A stretch of DNA of 18,354 nt from the NCBI GenBank assembly GCA_021647745.1, contig JAKIUB010000039.1, positions 1 through 18,354 on the forward strand, given 5' to 3'. The notes beneath the pieces were generated by a model. The model saw only the letters and a list, made by a program, of their open reading frames with translations, did not search any database and was not told where the DNA came from. Position numbers and translations under genes: made by a program. This document shows positions 7,341 to 15,191 of the stretch, piece after piece (the first letter of the stretch is position 1; every line of letters begins with the position of its first letter). This DNA comes from Paracoccaceae bacterium (GTDB lineage Bacteria > Pseudomonadota > Alphaproteobacteria > Rhodobacterales > Rhodobacteraceae).

Positions 7341-7391
7341 TAAATATTTGTATTTTCCGGAAAATATTGACCGGCTGAAAAACTGTGCGCT

Positions 7392-8180
7392 CTAATGGCC
7401 CAAAATCTGGCTGAGGAACAATTGTGTGCGTTCCGATTGCGGATTGTCAAAGAACTGCTCCGGCGAGTTTTGCTCCACAATCTGGCCCTGATCCATGAAG
7501 ACCACCCGGTTGGCCACCTTGCGGGCAAAGCCCATCTCGTGGGTCACCACGATCATCGTCATGCCTTCTTCGGCCAGTTGAACCATGGTATCAAGAACCT
7601 CGGCGATCATCTCCGGGTCAAGCGCCGATGTTGGCTCGTCAAACAGCATGATGCGGGGCTTCATGCAAAGCGAGCGCGCAATCGCCACCCGCTGCTGCTG
7701 GCCACCCGAAAGCTGGCCCGGGTATTTTAGCGCCTGCTCGGGGATCTTTACCTTTTCAAGGAAATGCATGGCAATTTCCTCGGCTTCCTTCTTGGGCGTT
7801 TTGCGCACCCAGATCGGGGCAAGCGTGCAGTTTTCCAAGATGCTCAGATGCGGGAACAGGTTAAAGTGCTGAAACACCATCCCGACTTCCGAGCGGATTT
7901 TATCAATGTTTTTCAGGTCCGAGGAAAGCTCGGTGCCGTCAACAATGATATCACCCTTCTGGTGCTCCTCAAGCCGGTTGATACAGCGGATCAAGGTAGA
8001 TTTGCCCGAGCCGGAAGGCCCGCACACCACAATACGCTCACCACGGTTCACCACCATGTTGATATCTTTGAGCACGTGGAAATCACCATACCACTTGTTC
8101 ATGTTGATGATCTCGATCGCCGTTTCATCAGACACTTCCATGCCGGAGCGATCTACTTCTTTTTGTTCTACTTGAGACAT
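7392..8180 (-). CDS. bztD: Amino-acid ABC transporter ATP-binding protein (BztD/AapP)
   Basis: The ATPase that powers uptake of polar/acidic amino acids by the Bzt/Aap transporter; it acts as a dimer on the cytoplasmic face. At 262 aa it matches BztD/AapP. The visible motifs are Walker A GPSGSGKS (54-61), Q-loop Gln104 in MVFQHFN, ABC signature LSGGQQQR (157-164), Walker B IMLFDE (177-182, catalytic Glu182), D-loop SALD, and H-loop His214. The SD AAGGAG is about 8 nt before the start. It is the last gene of the operon; only 17 nt separate it from bztC, and it ends just before the strong terminator at 7316-7340. The first 20 residues are a hydrophilic extension before the ABC domain. Confidence 0.95.
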   Translation of the reverse strand: MSQVEQKEVDRSGMEVSDETAIEIINMNKWYGDFHVLKDINMVVNRGERIVVCGPSGSGKSTLIRCINRLEEHQKGDIIVDGTELSSDLKNIDKIRSEVGMVFQHFNLFPHLSILENCTLAPIWVRKTPKKEAEEIAMHFLEKVKIPEQALKYPGQLSGGQQQRVAIARSLCMKPRIMLFDEPTSALDPEMIAEVLDTMVQLAEEGMTMIVVTHEMGFARKVANRVVFMDQGQIVEQNSPEQFFDNPQSERTQLFLSQILGH

Positions 8181-8197
8181 ATCTAATGCTCCTTAGG

Positions 8198-9475
8198 TTA
8201 ATGGCTGGTTTGAAGCTTGCGCTCCAGATACATGGAGTAACGTGACATCGAGAAGCAAAACAACCAGAACAGCAGCGAGACAAACAGGAAGAGTTCCCAT
8301 ACCAGCCCGTTCCACTCCGCCGAGCCTTGGATGGTTCTGATCAGACCAACCGGATCAAGCAGCCCGATCACCGATACCAGCGTGGTATCCTTGAACAGGC
8401 CGATGAATGAGCCAACAATCCCCGGAATGGAGATTTTGAGGGCTTGTGGCATGATGATCAGACGCATGGATTTCCAGTAATCCAGCCCCAGCGCATCCGC
8501 CGCTTCATATTGGCCCACCGGCAAAGCCGCCAGCCCGCCCCGGATCACCTCGGCCATATAGGCCGCAGCAAACAGGGTTACCATGATGATCACCCGCAGG
8601 ATCAAGTCGAAGTTGGTGCCAGGTGGCATAAAGAAGTTCAACAAAACCGAAGCCACGAACAAGAGCGTAATCAGCGGCACACCGCGAATAAGCTCGATAT
8701 AGCCCACCGACAGGGTCTTGATGATGAACATGTCAGATTGGCGCCCCAAAGCCAGCACGATCCCGATCGGCAAGGAGAGCGCGATGCCCGATATCCCGAT
8801 GGTCATCGACAGCATAAAACCACCAAACTGTGAAGATGGCACAGCCTCGATGCCAATGGGCAGCATAGAGTGCAGCCACGCCGACACCGACCCGATACCA
8901 TACAACCACCAGATTACAGCCGCCAAAACAGCGCCAATCATAGCCATGTTGCCAACCATATTATGCAACATCTTGAATGCAATATACCCGATGGCAAAAC
9001 CGGCAACCACCAGTATCGGGGTCCAGGCCGAGCCACCCCAAAGCAACCAAGCCCCGAGGAAAGGATAAATGGCGGAAAACCAGACCATCTTGCGGGGTAG
9101 CTTGTCAAACAACACCGGCGCAACAGCCACCAGCATCAGCACAACGGCAAGATTGGGGCGCCATTGCTCGGCATGTGGGTAAAACCCGTACATGAGCTGA
9201 TTAAACCGGTCCCGGATAACCCCCCAGCACGCGCCATCGATATTCGGATCATCAAGGCACTGCCGCAAAGAGCCGGAAACCCATGAGGGTTGCATCATCC
9301 ACGGGATGAGCTGCATAAGCACCAAAATGATAACAGCAAAAGATACCACAGTCATGATACTGTTCATGATACTTGAAAACAAGTTTTCACGCATCCATTT
9401 CAGCATCCCTGTTTGGCCGAGTGGCGCAGGTTGCTCACTCAGCATTTCGGTGCGGACGTAAGATTGTTCGCTCAT
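8198..9475 (-). CDS. bztC: Amino-acid ABC transporter permease (BztC/AapM)
   Basis: One of two inner-membrane permease subunits of the Bzt/Aap transporter. The 425-aa length is close to R. capsulatus BztC (about 434 aa as I recall it). A transmembrane segment near 38-60 is followed by a long loop (about 62-108, with Cys73 and Cys83). More membrane segments come next, and then the conserved HisM/GlnP-type permease domain (about 215-415). The EAA coupling loop, which contacts the ATPase, is seen as AEVIRGGLAALPVGQYEAAD at 308-327, continuing to ALGLDYWKSMRLIIMPQA. The start follows the bztB stop by one base, so translation is probably coupled; GGAG lies about 8 nt upstream. The extended N-terminal region is typical of this transporter family compared with ordinary 220-aa polar amino-acid permeases. 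Confidence 0.94.
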   Translation of the reverse strand: MSEQSYVRTEMLSEQPAPLGQTGMLKWMRENLFSSIMNSIMTVVSFAVIILVLMQLIPWMMQPSWVSGSLRQCLDDPNIDGACWGVIRDRFNQLMYGFYPHAEQWRPNLAVVLMLVAVAPVLFDKLPRKMVWFSAIYPFLGAWLLWGGSAWTPILVVAGFAIGYIAFKMLHNMVGNMAMIGAVLAAVIWWLYGIGSVSAWLHSMLPIGIEAVPSSQFGGFMLSMTIGISGIALSLPIGIVLALGRQSDMFIIKTLSVGYIELIRGVPLITLLFVASVLLNFFMPPGTNFDLILRVIIMVTLFAAAYMAEVIRGGLAALPVGQYEAADALGLDYWKSMRLIIMPQALKISIPGIVGSFIGLFKDTTLVSVIGLLDPVGLIRTIQGSAEWNGLVWELFLFVSLLFWLFCFSMSRYSMYLERKLQTSH

Positions 9476-9476
9476 A

Positions 9477-10694
9477 TCACCGCTCCTTCAGTTTTACAGA
9501 GTTGTTATAGAAATTCATCACCATCGAGATACTCAGCGAGATGGCCAGATATGTGATCATCAGTAGCAAAATACTCTCTAGCGCACGGCCGGTCTGGTTG
9601 AGCGTGATGCCCCCCAATGTGCCGGTCAGGTCCATGTAGCCCACCGCTACCGCCAGTGAAGAGTTTTTGGTGAGGTTGAGATATTGCGAGATCAGCGGCG
9701 GAATGATAACCCGCAGCGCCTGTGGCAACACTACCAGCTTCATGATCCGTTTAGGGCGCAAGCCCAAAGCGGCAGCCGCCTCGGTCTGGCCCTTGTCAAT
9801 CGCCATGATCCCGGCGCGAACCGCCTCGGCAATAAACGCTGCCGTGTAGAGCGAAAGCGCCAGCCACAATGCGATCAGCGAGTTGCGCAGATGAAGACCG
9901 CCCTTGAAGTTGAAGCCCTTCAGCTCAGGGTAATTCAGCGAAATCGGCTGACCCATGATGTAATAAAACACAACAGCAGGGATAACCAGTATGCCAAGCT
10001 TGATCCAGAAATTTGGCAAAATCTCACCCGTGGCTTCCTGCCGCTTCTTGGCCCACCGACCGAAGACAAAAATTCCGGCAATCGATAGCAAGAACACGAT
10101 GCCCACAATCATCGAACCGCTCTCGAATACGGGCTTGGGAATATACCAGCCGCGATTTGTGAAGGCGACACTGTCCCAGAAATACATGCTGGAAAGTGCA
10201 TCTTCACCGCGAAAGAGTTTTGGTTGCGGGAAGATGTTGATAAAGATGGACATCGCAAAGATGATCAGCAGCAGCAGCGGCACATTGCGGAATATCTCGA
10301 TATAAGCAGTCATCAACCGGGCAATGATCCAGTTTTTAGATAGGCGCAGCACCCCGATTGAAACGCCGAGAACGGTTGCCAAAATACAACCCATGACGGC
10401 TACAAGCAATGTGTTGAGCAGGCCAACCAGCCATGCGCGGGCGTTGGTGCTTTGCGAGGAGTATTCGATCAGGCGCTGGTTGATATCATAACCGGCCGGC
10501 GCAGTAAGGAAGGTGAAGTTCGGCCGTTTTCCAAGCTCGTCGAGGTTGGAATACATGTTATCCAGCAACCACCATACACCGGCCACAAATAGCCCCAGCA
10601 TGATGATTTGAATGGTAATGGACCGATAGCGAGTATCGTATAGTAGCATGCTAAGTCGAAAAGACTTGGCTGCGGGTTGGTCGGCCATAGCCAT
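9477..10694 (-). CDS. bztB: Amino-acid ABC transporter permease (BztB/AapQ)
   Basis: The second inner-membrane permease subunit of the Bzt/Aap system, 405 aa, similar in length to BztB/AapQ. A first membrane segment (about 27-45) is followed by a periplasmic stretch, and the permease domain runs from about 88 to the end. A roughly 90-residue insertion (about 155-265) with additional membrane helices splits the domain, which is usual for AapQ/BztB. The EAA loop reads EAVRAGIMAIDKGQTEAAAA (290-309), then LGLRPKRIMKLVVLPQAL. The start is supported by an AGGAGG-containing purine tract just upstream. A hairpin terminator lies between bztA and this gene, so expression probably depends on read-through from bztA. 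Confidence 0.94.
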   Translation of the reverse strand: MAMADQPAAKSFRLSMLLYDTRYRSITIQIIMLGLFVAGVWWLLDNMYSNLDELGKRPNFTFLTAPAGYDINQRLIEYSSQSTNARAWLVGLLNTLLVAVMGCILATVLGVSIGVLRLSKNWIIARLMTAYIEIFRNVPLLLLIIFAMSIFINIFPQPKLFRGEDALSSMYFWDSVAFTNRGWYIPKPVFESGSMIVGIVFLLSIAGIFVFGRWAKKRQEATGEILPNFWIKLGILVIPAVVFYYIMGQPISLNYPELKGFNFKGGLHLRNSLIALWLALSLYTAAFIAEAVRAGIMAIDKGQTEAAAALGLRPKRIMKLVVLPQALRVIIPPLISQYLNLTKNSSLAVAVGYMDLTGTLGGITLNQTGRALESILLLMITYLAISLSISMVMNFYNNSVKLKER

Positions 10695-10789
10695 GGCGCT
10701 CCCCCTCCTGATGAATTGAAATACTCCGGAATAGTGCGATGCGGTTTCTCCCGCCCCTGCTGCCAGAATACAATTGTTAACCTAGTAGA

Positions 10790-10819
10790 AAAAGGGCGCA
10801 TCTCCCGATGCGCCCTTTT
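10790..10819 (-). terminator. Hairpin terminator/attenuator between bztA and bztB
   Basis: AAAAGGGCGCAT (10790-10801) and ATGCGCCCTTTT (10808-10819) form a perfect 12-bp stem with a 6-nt loop. On the minus strand it ends in a run of T and lies 15 nt after the bztA stop. It should lower expression of the membrane and ATPase genes relative to the abundant binding protein, and may protect the bztA 3' end from decay. Confidence 0.85.
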
Positions 10820-10834
10820 ATTTGCTATGCGATC

Positions 10835-11851
10835 CTAGCGGAACGGCGGGGTGTAAATCAGGCCACCCTGGGTCCAGAGCGCGTTCAGGCCACGAGACAG
10901 GCCAATCGCGGTGCTTTCACCGATGTTGGCTTCGAAGATCTCGCCGTAGTTGCCGCCAACCGCGATCACACGTTGTGCCCAATCAGCATCAAGGCCGAGC
11001 ATTTCGCCCAGGTTGCCTTCGGTGCCGAGCATACGGTTGATTTCAGGGTTGTCGGTGCCGGCAGCCATTTCTTCAAGGTTGGCTTTGGTCACACCCAGCT
11101 CTTCAGCTGTGATCAGTGCGTTCAGAGTCCAGCGAACGATGTCACCCCAAGGCTCGTCACCTTCACGTACCAGCGGGCCGAGAGGCTCTTTGGATACGAT
11201 TTCAGGCAGCAGCATGTGGTCGTCCGGGGTCTCGAAAGAAGCACGGGTCGCAGCCAGAGCTGATGCGTCTGTGGTGTAAACATCACAAGCGCCTGACAGA
11301 TACTGCTGCATGGCTTCGGCGTTGTTTTCAATCGGCACTGGCTCATAGCTCATGCCATTGGTGCGGAAGTAGTCAGCCAGGTTCAGCTCGGTGGTGGTGC
11401 CGGTAGTGATACAGATGGTGGCGCCATCAAGCTCGGTAGCAGAAGCTACACCCAGATCTTTGCGAACCATGAAGCCTTGACCATCATAGTAGTTTACACC
11501 GGTGAAGGTAAAGCCAAGGTCAACATCGCGGCTGAAGGTCCATGTGGTGTTACGAGCCAGCATGTCGATTTCGCCCGAAGACAGCGCGGTGAAGCGCACT
11601 TTCGAGGAAAGCGGAACAAACTGAACCGCATCGCCATCGCCCAATACAGCAGCAGCAACAGCGCGGCAGATGTCAACATCAAAGCCTTCCCAATTGCCGT
11701 TTGCGTCTGGTGCAGCAAAGCCGACAAGGCCCGTTGATACGCCACATTTCAGCACACCGTTTGCTTTTACATCGTCAAGGGTGCCAGCCGAAGCAACACC
11801 GGCCATAACGCCCATAGCGGCGATTGTGCCTAATAGTACTGATTTTTTCAT
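10835..11851 (-). CDS. bztA: Periplasmic amino-acid-binding protein of the Bzt/Aap transporter
   Basis: The solute-binding protein that captures amino acids (glutamate, glutamine, aspartate, asparagine in R. capsulatus Bzt; broader in rhizobial Aap) and delivers them to BztB/BztC. It is 338 aa from ATG 11851. A clear signal peptide starts MKKSVLLGTIAAMGVMAG and is predicted to be cut after VASA (residue 22), leaving GTLDDVKANGVLKCGVS. The bacterial type 3 solute-binding fold follows, with GFDVDICRAVAAAVLGD and the YEPVPIENNAEAMQQYLSGACDVYTTD region. The open frame extends 26 codons further upstream, but that would bury the signal peptide. GAGG in AGGAAGAGG, about 5 nt before ATG 11851, confirms the shorter start. 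It is the first gene of the operon, followed by a hairpin that should make it the most expressed. Confidence 0.95.
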   Translation of the reverse strand: MKKSVLLGTIAAMGVMAGVASAGTLDDVKANGVLKCGVSTGLVGFAAPDANGNWEGFDVDICRAVAAAVLGDGDAVQFVPLSSKVRFTALSSGEIDMLARNTTWTFSRDVDLGFTFTGVNYYDGQGFMVRKDLGVASATELDGATICITTGTTTELNLADYFRTNGMSYEPVPIENNAEAMQQYLSGACDVYTTDASALAATRASFETPDDHMLLPEIVSKEPLGPLVREGDEPWGDIVRWTLNALITAEELGVTKANLEEMAAGTDNPEINRMLGTEGNLGEMLGLDADWAQRVIAVGGNYGEIFEANIGESTAIGLSRGLNALWTQGGLIYTPPFR

Positions 11852-11944
11852 TTTTACCTCTTCCTGTGGTCCCGAAGTTTCGGGTTTCCGGCAACGATTG
11901 CCAGAATCAAATAAATATGTGCGGCCCATTAGGGCAGACAGCGG

Positions 11945-11974
11945 ATTTTGACCAATTCAGAGCGGCTAGGTCAA
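11945..11974 (-). promoter_or_regulatory. Possible bztA promoter
   Basis: On the minus strand, TTGACC (11974-11969) and CAAAAT (11950-11945) are 18 nt apart and resemble -35 and -10 elements of a housekeeping sigma factor promoter. Transcription would start about 85-90 nt before the bztA ATG. The -10 match is only moderate, so this is a candidate, not a firm call. Confidence 0.3.
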
Positions 11975-12310
11975 GAGGTCATTCAAAAAACGACACTTAA
12001 GTCAGCACTGCTTACTATATCTCCGCCAACATAATGCCCGCAAGCACGTCCCAAGCAGAACATACAGCGAACGAAATGCGCGCTCGCGGCCACCGGGAAA
12101 GTCAAGGAGATATTCCGGCCTGTCATGCGAATCATTATGTTTGGAAATGCGTGCTGCTCCGAAGCACCTCAAGCTTCACTCAACATGCGCTCAGAATAAG
12201 TCATCCATGCTGACCCATATTATAAAATCCTGCACCGATCTTGCCGATGTCTCACCGCAACCGCTAGCGTCCGGCGAAATAAAATTAGGCTCGGACTGAA
12301 AATATATCAC

Positions 12311-12343
12311 AAAAAAAGCCCCCACACCCTTTGAAGTGAGGCG
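12311..12343 (-). terminator. Probable rho-independent terminator after atp12
   Basis: On the minus strand, GCCTCAC pairs imperfectly (one wobble, one bulge) with GTGGGGGC across a short loop, and a run of seven T follows (12317-12311). It lies about 50 nt beyond the atp12 stop and probably ends the rarA-crcB-rluA-HAD-atp12 transcript. Confidence 0.6.
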
Positions 12344-12390
12344 TCAGCCGATTCACAGGTCGGGACCACCCGGAATTGATGCAATCTTGC

Positions 12391-13095
12391 CTAAATCAAA
12401 GCCAGTGCGCGCTCAACCACAAGGAATGTCGCGCGGCGGGATTCGGCAAGCTGCAAGGCCTCGTCATCCACCCCCCACTGGTCTTCCTGCCATTGCTCGT
12501 CCACCCGCGAAAGCGCCCAGGCTTCGGCCGCGCCCAGCTGGCCGCGCGCCACAGCCAGTCCAAGCACCAGAGATCCCGAAAGGGTCACCCAGTCATAAAG
12601 CGCCTTCAGCGCAAATCCGTCAAAACCGGAAACTGCGGCACCAAGACTGGCAAGGCTGTCAGCGGGTTGCTCAATATGGATAATACCCGTGGTGGTCCGC
12701 AAGGGCGCGCCCAAAGCCTCGTCGCTCCAGTGCAGCACAGGATCCCATGCCTGTTGTTGCCGCGCCACCAGTTCTTGCGGGCTTTCGGCGCGATAACAAA
12801 GCAGATCCGTCTCGCCATAGCTGGCAATTTTGGCGATAATCTCGATGCGCTCATCTATTGCCTGATCCAGCGCCGCATGGCAAAACTGTGTATAGGGCAT
12901 CGTCTTTACATCTACCTTGCCCTCCACATTTCGCCATTCCGCCGCGATCTCGGTGGCCAGTGCATGGCTCGGCACATAAAGCGGGCGCTTGAGCGGGGTT
13001 TTCAGGGGGCGGCCATCCAGCTCTACCGAATACCCCTGCGCACAGCTTGTCACTTCGGCCTTTTTCCAAAACCGTTTCATCTCGAAGCCCGCCAT
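12391..13095 (-). CDS. ATP12-family F1-ATPase assembly chaperone
   Basis: A homologue of mitochondrial Atp12, which holds the alpha subunit of F1-ATPase before it assembles with beta; alphaproteobacteria carry the same family. At 234 aa it has the usual bacterial length. The N-terminal half carries the MKRFWKKAEV start and GYSVELDGRPLKTPLKRPL (21-39). The C-terminal half has the family signature GETDLLCYRA (94-103), a WDPVLHW segment (117-123) and a helical end. GGAAGGG precedes the first ATG by about 6 nt. One base separates it from the HAD gene upstream, so it is the last member of a tight minus-strand operon. The partner, AtpA, lies outside the window. Assignment is from motifs; role is from the mitochondrial family. 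Confidence 0.92.
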   Translation of the reverse strand: MAGFEMKRFWKKAEVTSCAQGYSVELDGRPLKTPLKRPLYVPSHALATEIAAEWRNVEGKVDVKTMPYTQFCHAALDQAIDERIEIIAKIASYGETDLLCYRAESPQELVARQQQAWDPVLHWSDEALGAPLRTTTGIIHIEQPADSLASLGAAVSGFDGFALKALYDWVTLSGSLVLGLAVARGQLGAAEAWALSRVDEQWQEDQWGVDDEALQLAESRRATFLVVERALALI

Positions 13096-13096
13096 C

Positions 13097-13771
13097 TTAT
13101 CCCTTCCATATCTCGTTCAGGGCTGCATCAAGCTCGCCAAAACCATTAATAATCAAATCAGCAGCGCCCAGACGACTGACCGGATGATAGCCCCAGCTCA
13201 CCCCGATGGTGGCAAACCCGGCAGCGCGACCCATTTCCATGTCAAACTCGGTATCCCCGATCATAACCGCGCGCCCAGCCTCTACACCGGTATCTGCCAT
13301 GGCCTGATGCAGCATCGAGGGGTGCGGCTTGCTCCGATTGGTATCGGCGGTTTGCGAGGTTGTAAAAAAATGGGAGATACCATGTGTAGCATAAGCATGG
13401 TCCAGCCCACGTCGCGAATTGCCGGTTGCGACCCCCATTAAAACCTCGTCCACCCCGCGCAGCCGCTCCAGCGCCGCGCGCGCGCCAGGGTAAAGCGGGG
13501 TTTTGACCTCGCCCCCCAGCTCGGCACGCAGATCAAGAAAGGTTTGTTCATAGTGTTTGGCCATGCGCCTGTTTTCATCAGCATCCAGCTCCGGCAGCAA
13601 CCGCGCCACCACATGCTGAAGCGAAAGCCCGATAGTTGCCATCACCTCGGATTGATCCGGCAGCGCATGGCCTGCGGTCTGAAAAGCCCGCTCCATTGCC
13701 AACAGGATAAAGGCCTGACTGTCCATCAAGGTGCCATCCATATCGAATATGACCAGCTTCAATTCACTCAT
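13097..13771 (-). CDS. HAD-superfamily hydrolase, phosphoglycolate phosphatase-like
   Basis: A 224-aa HAD subfamily IA phosphatase. The four motifs are present: I, FDMDGTLMDS (9-18; Asp10 nucleophile, Asp12 acid/base); II, ATGNSRR (115-121); III, Lys148 in SKPHPSM; IV, MIGDTEFDMEMG (170-181). A helical C1 cap occupies about 20-90. The sequence resembles Gph/PGMB-type enzymes and HAD proteins often found next to RluA-type pseudouridine synthases; the substrate cannot be read from sequence. The start overlaps the stop of the rluA-family gene by 4 nt (ATGA), so translation is coupled, and atp12 follows one base after its stop. Confidence 0.9.
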   Translation of the reverse strand: MSELKLVIFDMDGTLMDSQAFILLAMERAFQTAGHALPDQSEVMATIGLSLQHVVARLLPELDADENRRMAKHYEQTFLDLRAELGGEVKTPLYPGARAALERLRGVDEVLMGVATGNSRRGLDHAYATHGISHFFTTSQTADTNRSKPHPSMLHQAMADTGVEAGRAVMIGDTEFDMEMGRAAGFATIGVSWGYHPVSRLGAADLIINGFGELDAALNEIWKG

Positions 13772-14811
13772 TCAAAAATCGCAAACGGGTCTTTGGGTGC
13801 CCATTTCAGGTTCCAGCCAAACAGATCCCAGCTTTTGGCCATATGTTCGGGCAATGGGGCCTCAAAAAACATTTCTTTTTTGGTAAACGGATGAACAAAA
13901 CCGATCGAGCGGGCGTGCAGGTGCATCTTGCGGCTGATATCGCCGCCGATTTTTGCGCCCCAGCCCTCGCCGTCATTGCTCTGGCTGCTACCGCCATATT
14001 TGCCATCACCCACAATCGGGCAACCGATTTCGGCCATATGAACCCGCAGCTGGTGGGTGCGCCCGGTGACCGGCACAAGCCCGACCCATGTGGCACGGGT
14101 GCCAATATTTTCGATCACCGCATAATCGGTGGTGGCGCGCTTGGCGCCCGGCGTGCTGTCCACCTCGTTGGGGTGGATGCAATGCATCTTTTCGCCCGCC
14201 CCGTGCGGCCCATGCCCCGAGGCTTTGATAAGCCCGTATTGAATCGTGCCCACCCGCTCGGGCAAGCGCCCCGCAACCAAAGCCCAATAAACTTTGCGGG
14301 TTTCACGGTCTTGCAAGGCCTTCGCCAGCGCTTTGGCGGCGCGGCCATTGCGGGCCAGCAGCAACACGCCCGAAGTATCCTTATCTAGCCGGTGCACAAG
14401 TTTCGGCTTTTTCTCCTCGCCAAATTTAAGCTCCTCGGCCAGCATATCGACATGGATGTCATGCCCGGTGCCGCCCTGCGTCGGAAGGCCCGCAGGCTTG
14501 TTGATCACAATAAAATGCTCGTCCTTGAACAGCACCGCATTCTGGATCATCTCGCGATCGGCTTCGGTCACCACGGCAATATTGCGCTCGCGCAAATGCT
14601 CGGCATCGGGCAATGGCGGCACGCGCACATTCTGTCCGGTTTCCAGCCGCGTGCCGGGTTTTACGCGGCCTTTTTCCACGCGGATTTCGCCCTTGCGACA
14701 CAGTTTTTCAATGCGCCCCTGCGAAATATGCGGAAACATCCGCTTGAACCAGCGATCCAGTCGCTGGTCTTGGCCATCTTCATCCACCGTCAGGTTTTGC
14801 ACGCCACTCAT
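13768..14811 (-). CDS. RluA-family 23S rRNA pseudouridine synthase (RluC/D-like)
   Basis: Converts uridine to pseudouridine in RNA, most likely in 23S rRNA. The 347-aa protein has an N-terminal S4 RNA-binding domain (about 15-66, RLDRWFKRMFPHISQGRIEK) and then the RluA catalytic domain. Landmarks are VINKPAGLPTQGG (102-114) and the catalytic motif HRLDKDTSGVLLLAR (140-154, with Asp143 the expected nucleophile). A later VTGRTHQLRVHMAEIGCPIVGD segment is also typical. The S4 domain points to RluC or RluD rather than RluA; RluC is the more common name for this neighbourhood in Rhodobacterales, but target uridines cannot be decided here. It overlaps crcB upstream and the HAD gene downstream by 4 nt each. 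Confidence 0.93.
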   Translation of the reverse strand: MSGVQNLTVDEDGQDQRLDRWFKRMFPHISQGRIEKLCRKGEIRVEKGRVKPGTRLETGQNVRVPPLPDAEHLRERNIAVVTEADREMIQNAVLFKDEHFIVINKPAGLPTQGGTGHDIHVDMLAEELKFGEEKKPKLVHRLDKDTSGVLLLARNGRAAKALAKALQDRETRKVYWALVAGRLPERVGTIQYGLIKASGHGPHGAGEKMHCIHPNEVDSTPGAKRATTDYAVIENIGTRATWVGLVPVTGRTHQLRVHMAEIGCPIVGDGKYGGSSQSNDGEGWGAKIGGDISRKMHLHARSIGFVHPFTKKEMFFEAPLPEHMAKSWDLFGWNLKWAPKDPFAIFE

Positions 14812-15191
14812 GATATCATCCTTGCCAAAGCCATGCCGGCCAGAAGCGCCAGCATCGAAAGAACGACAGAGCCGCCCATATATAACGTCGCCGCTAAAAA
14901 ACGACTCCGCTCGATCAAATAAAGCGCATCAAGAGAAAACGCCGAAAACGTGGTGAACCCGCCAAGCACACCAGCCATTAAAAACGGCGCAAAGCGGGCA
15001 AAGCTGCCATCCATACGCTCAAGCAGATATATCGCCGCCAACCCCATAAGAAACGAGCCAAGTATATTGATCAGCATCGTGCCATAGGGAAAACCGGAGC
15101 CAAGCACACGCAAAGCCGCCGCGCCGCCGGCATAGCGCATCGTTGCCCCGATCGCCCCGCCCAGAGCCACTTGCAGTATTATCGGCATCAC
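14808..15191 (-). CDS. crcB: Fluoride ion channel CrcB/Fluc
   Basis: A small inner-membrane protein that exports fluoride as a dual-topology homodimer. At 127 aa with four transmembrane helices it has the standard size. Conserved features are GGAIGATMRY (11-20, with the invariant Arg19), Asn42 in LINILGSFLMG (40-50), and the phenylalanine-box motif GGFTTFSAFS (77-86). The start codon overlaps the rarA stop as ATGA; a second ATG follows immediately. It lies within a tight operon, so no fluoride riboswitch leader is present directly upstream; regulation must come from the operon promoter. Confidence 0.95.
   Translation of the reverse strand: MMPIILQVALGGAIGATMRYAGGAAALRVLGSGFPYGTMLINILGSFLMGLAAIYLLERMDGSFARFAPFLMAGVLGGFTTFSAFSLDALYLIERSRFLAATLYMGGSVVLSMLALLAGMALARMIS

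Larger units (their letters stand above)
11852..12390. other. Long intergenic region upstream of bztA
   Basis: This 539-nt gap between the atp12 stop and the bztA start has no credible coding frame on either strand. It holds the probable atp12 terminator (12311-12343), the candidate bztA promoter (11945-11974), and two interleaved inverted repeats: ATATCTCC 12017-12024 with GGAGATAT 12106-12113, and AACATAATG 12028-12036 with CATTATGTT 12133-12141. A perfect TATAAT on the minus strand near 12220 has no good -35. A long regulatory leader or a small RNA is possible but not shown. Confidence 0.5.

Noticed and set aside
11852..11929. 26-codon N-terminal extension of bztA
   Set aside because: It would place a charged stretch before a clear signal peptide; the SD sequence sits right before ATG 11851.
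12376..13149. 257-codon plus-strand open frame opposite atp12
   Set aside because: The minus-strand ATP12 family motifs are clear; the plus frame is a shadow without SD or domains.
14808..15191. A fluoride riboswitch upstream of crcB
   Set aside because: The gene overlaps the rarA stop codon, leaving no leader in which such an element could sit.
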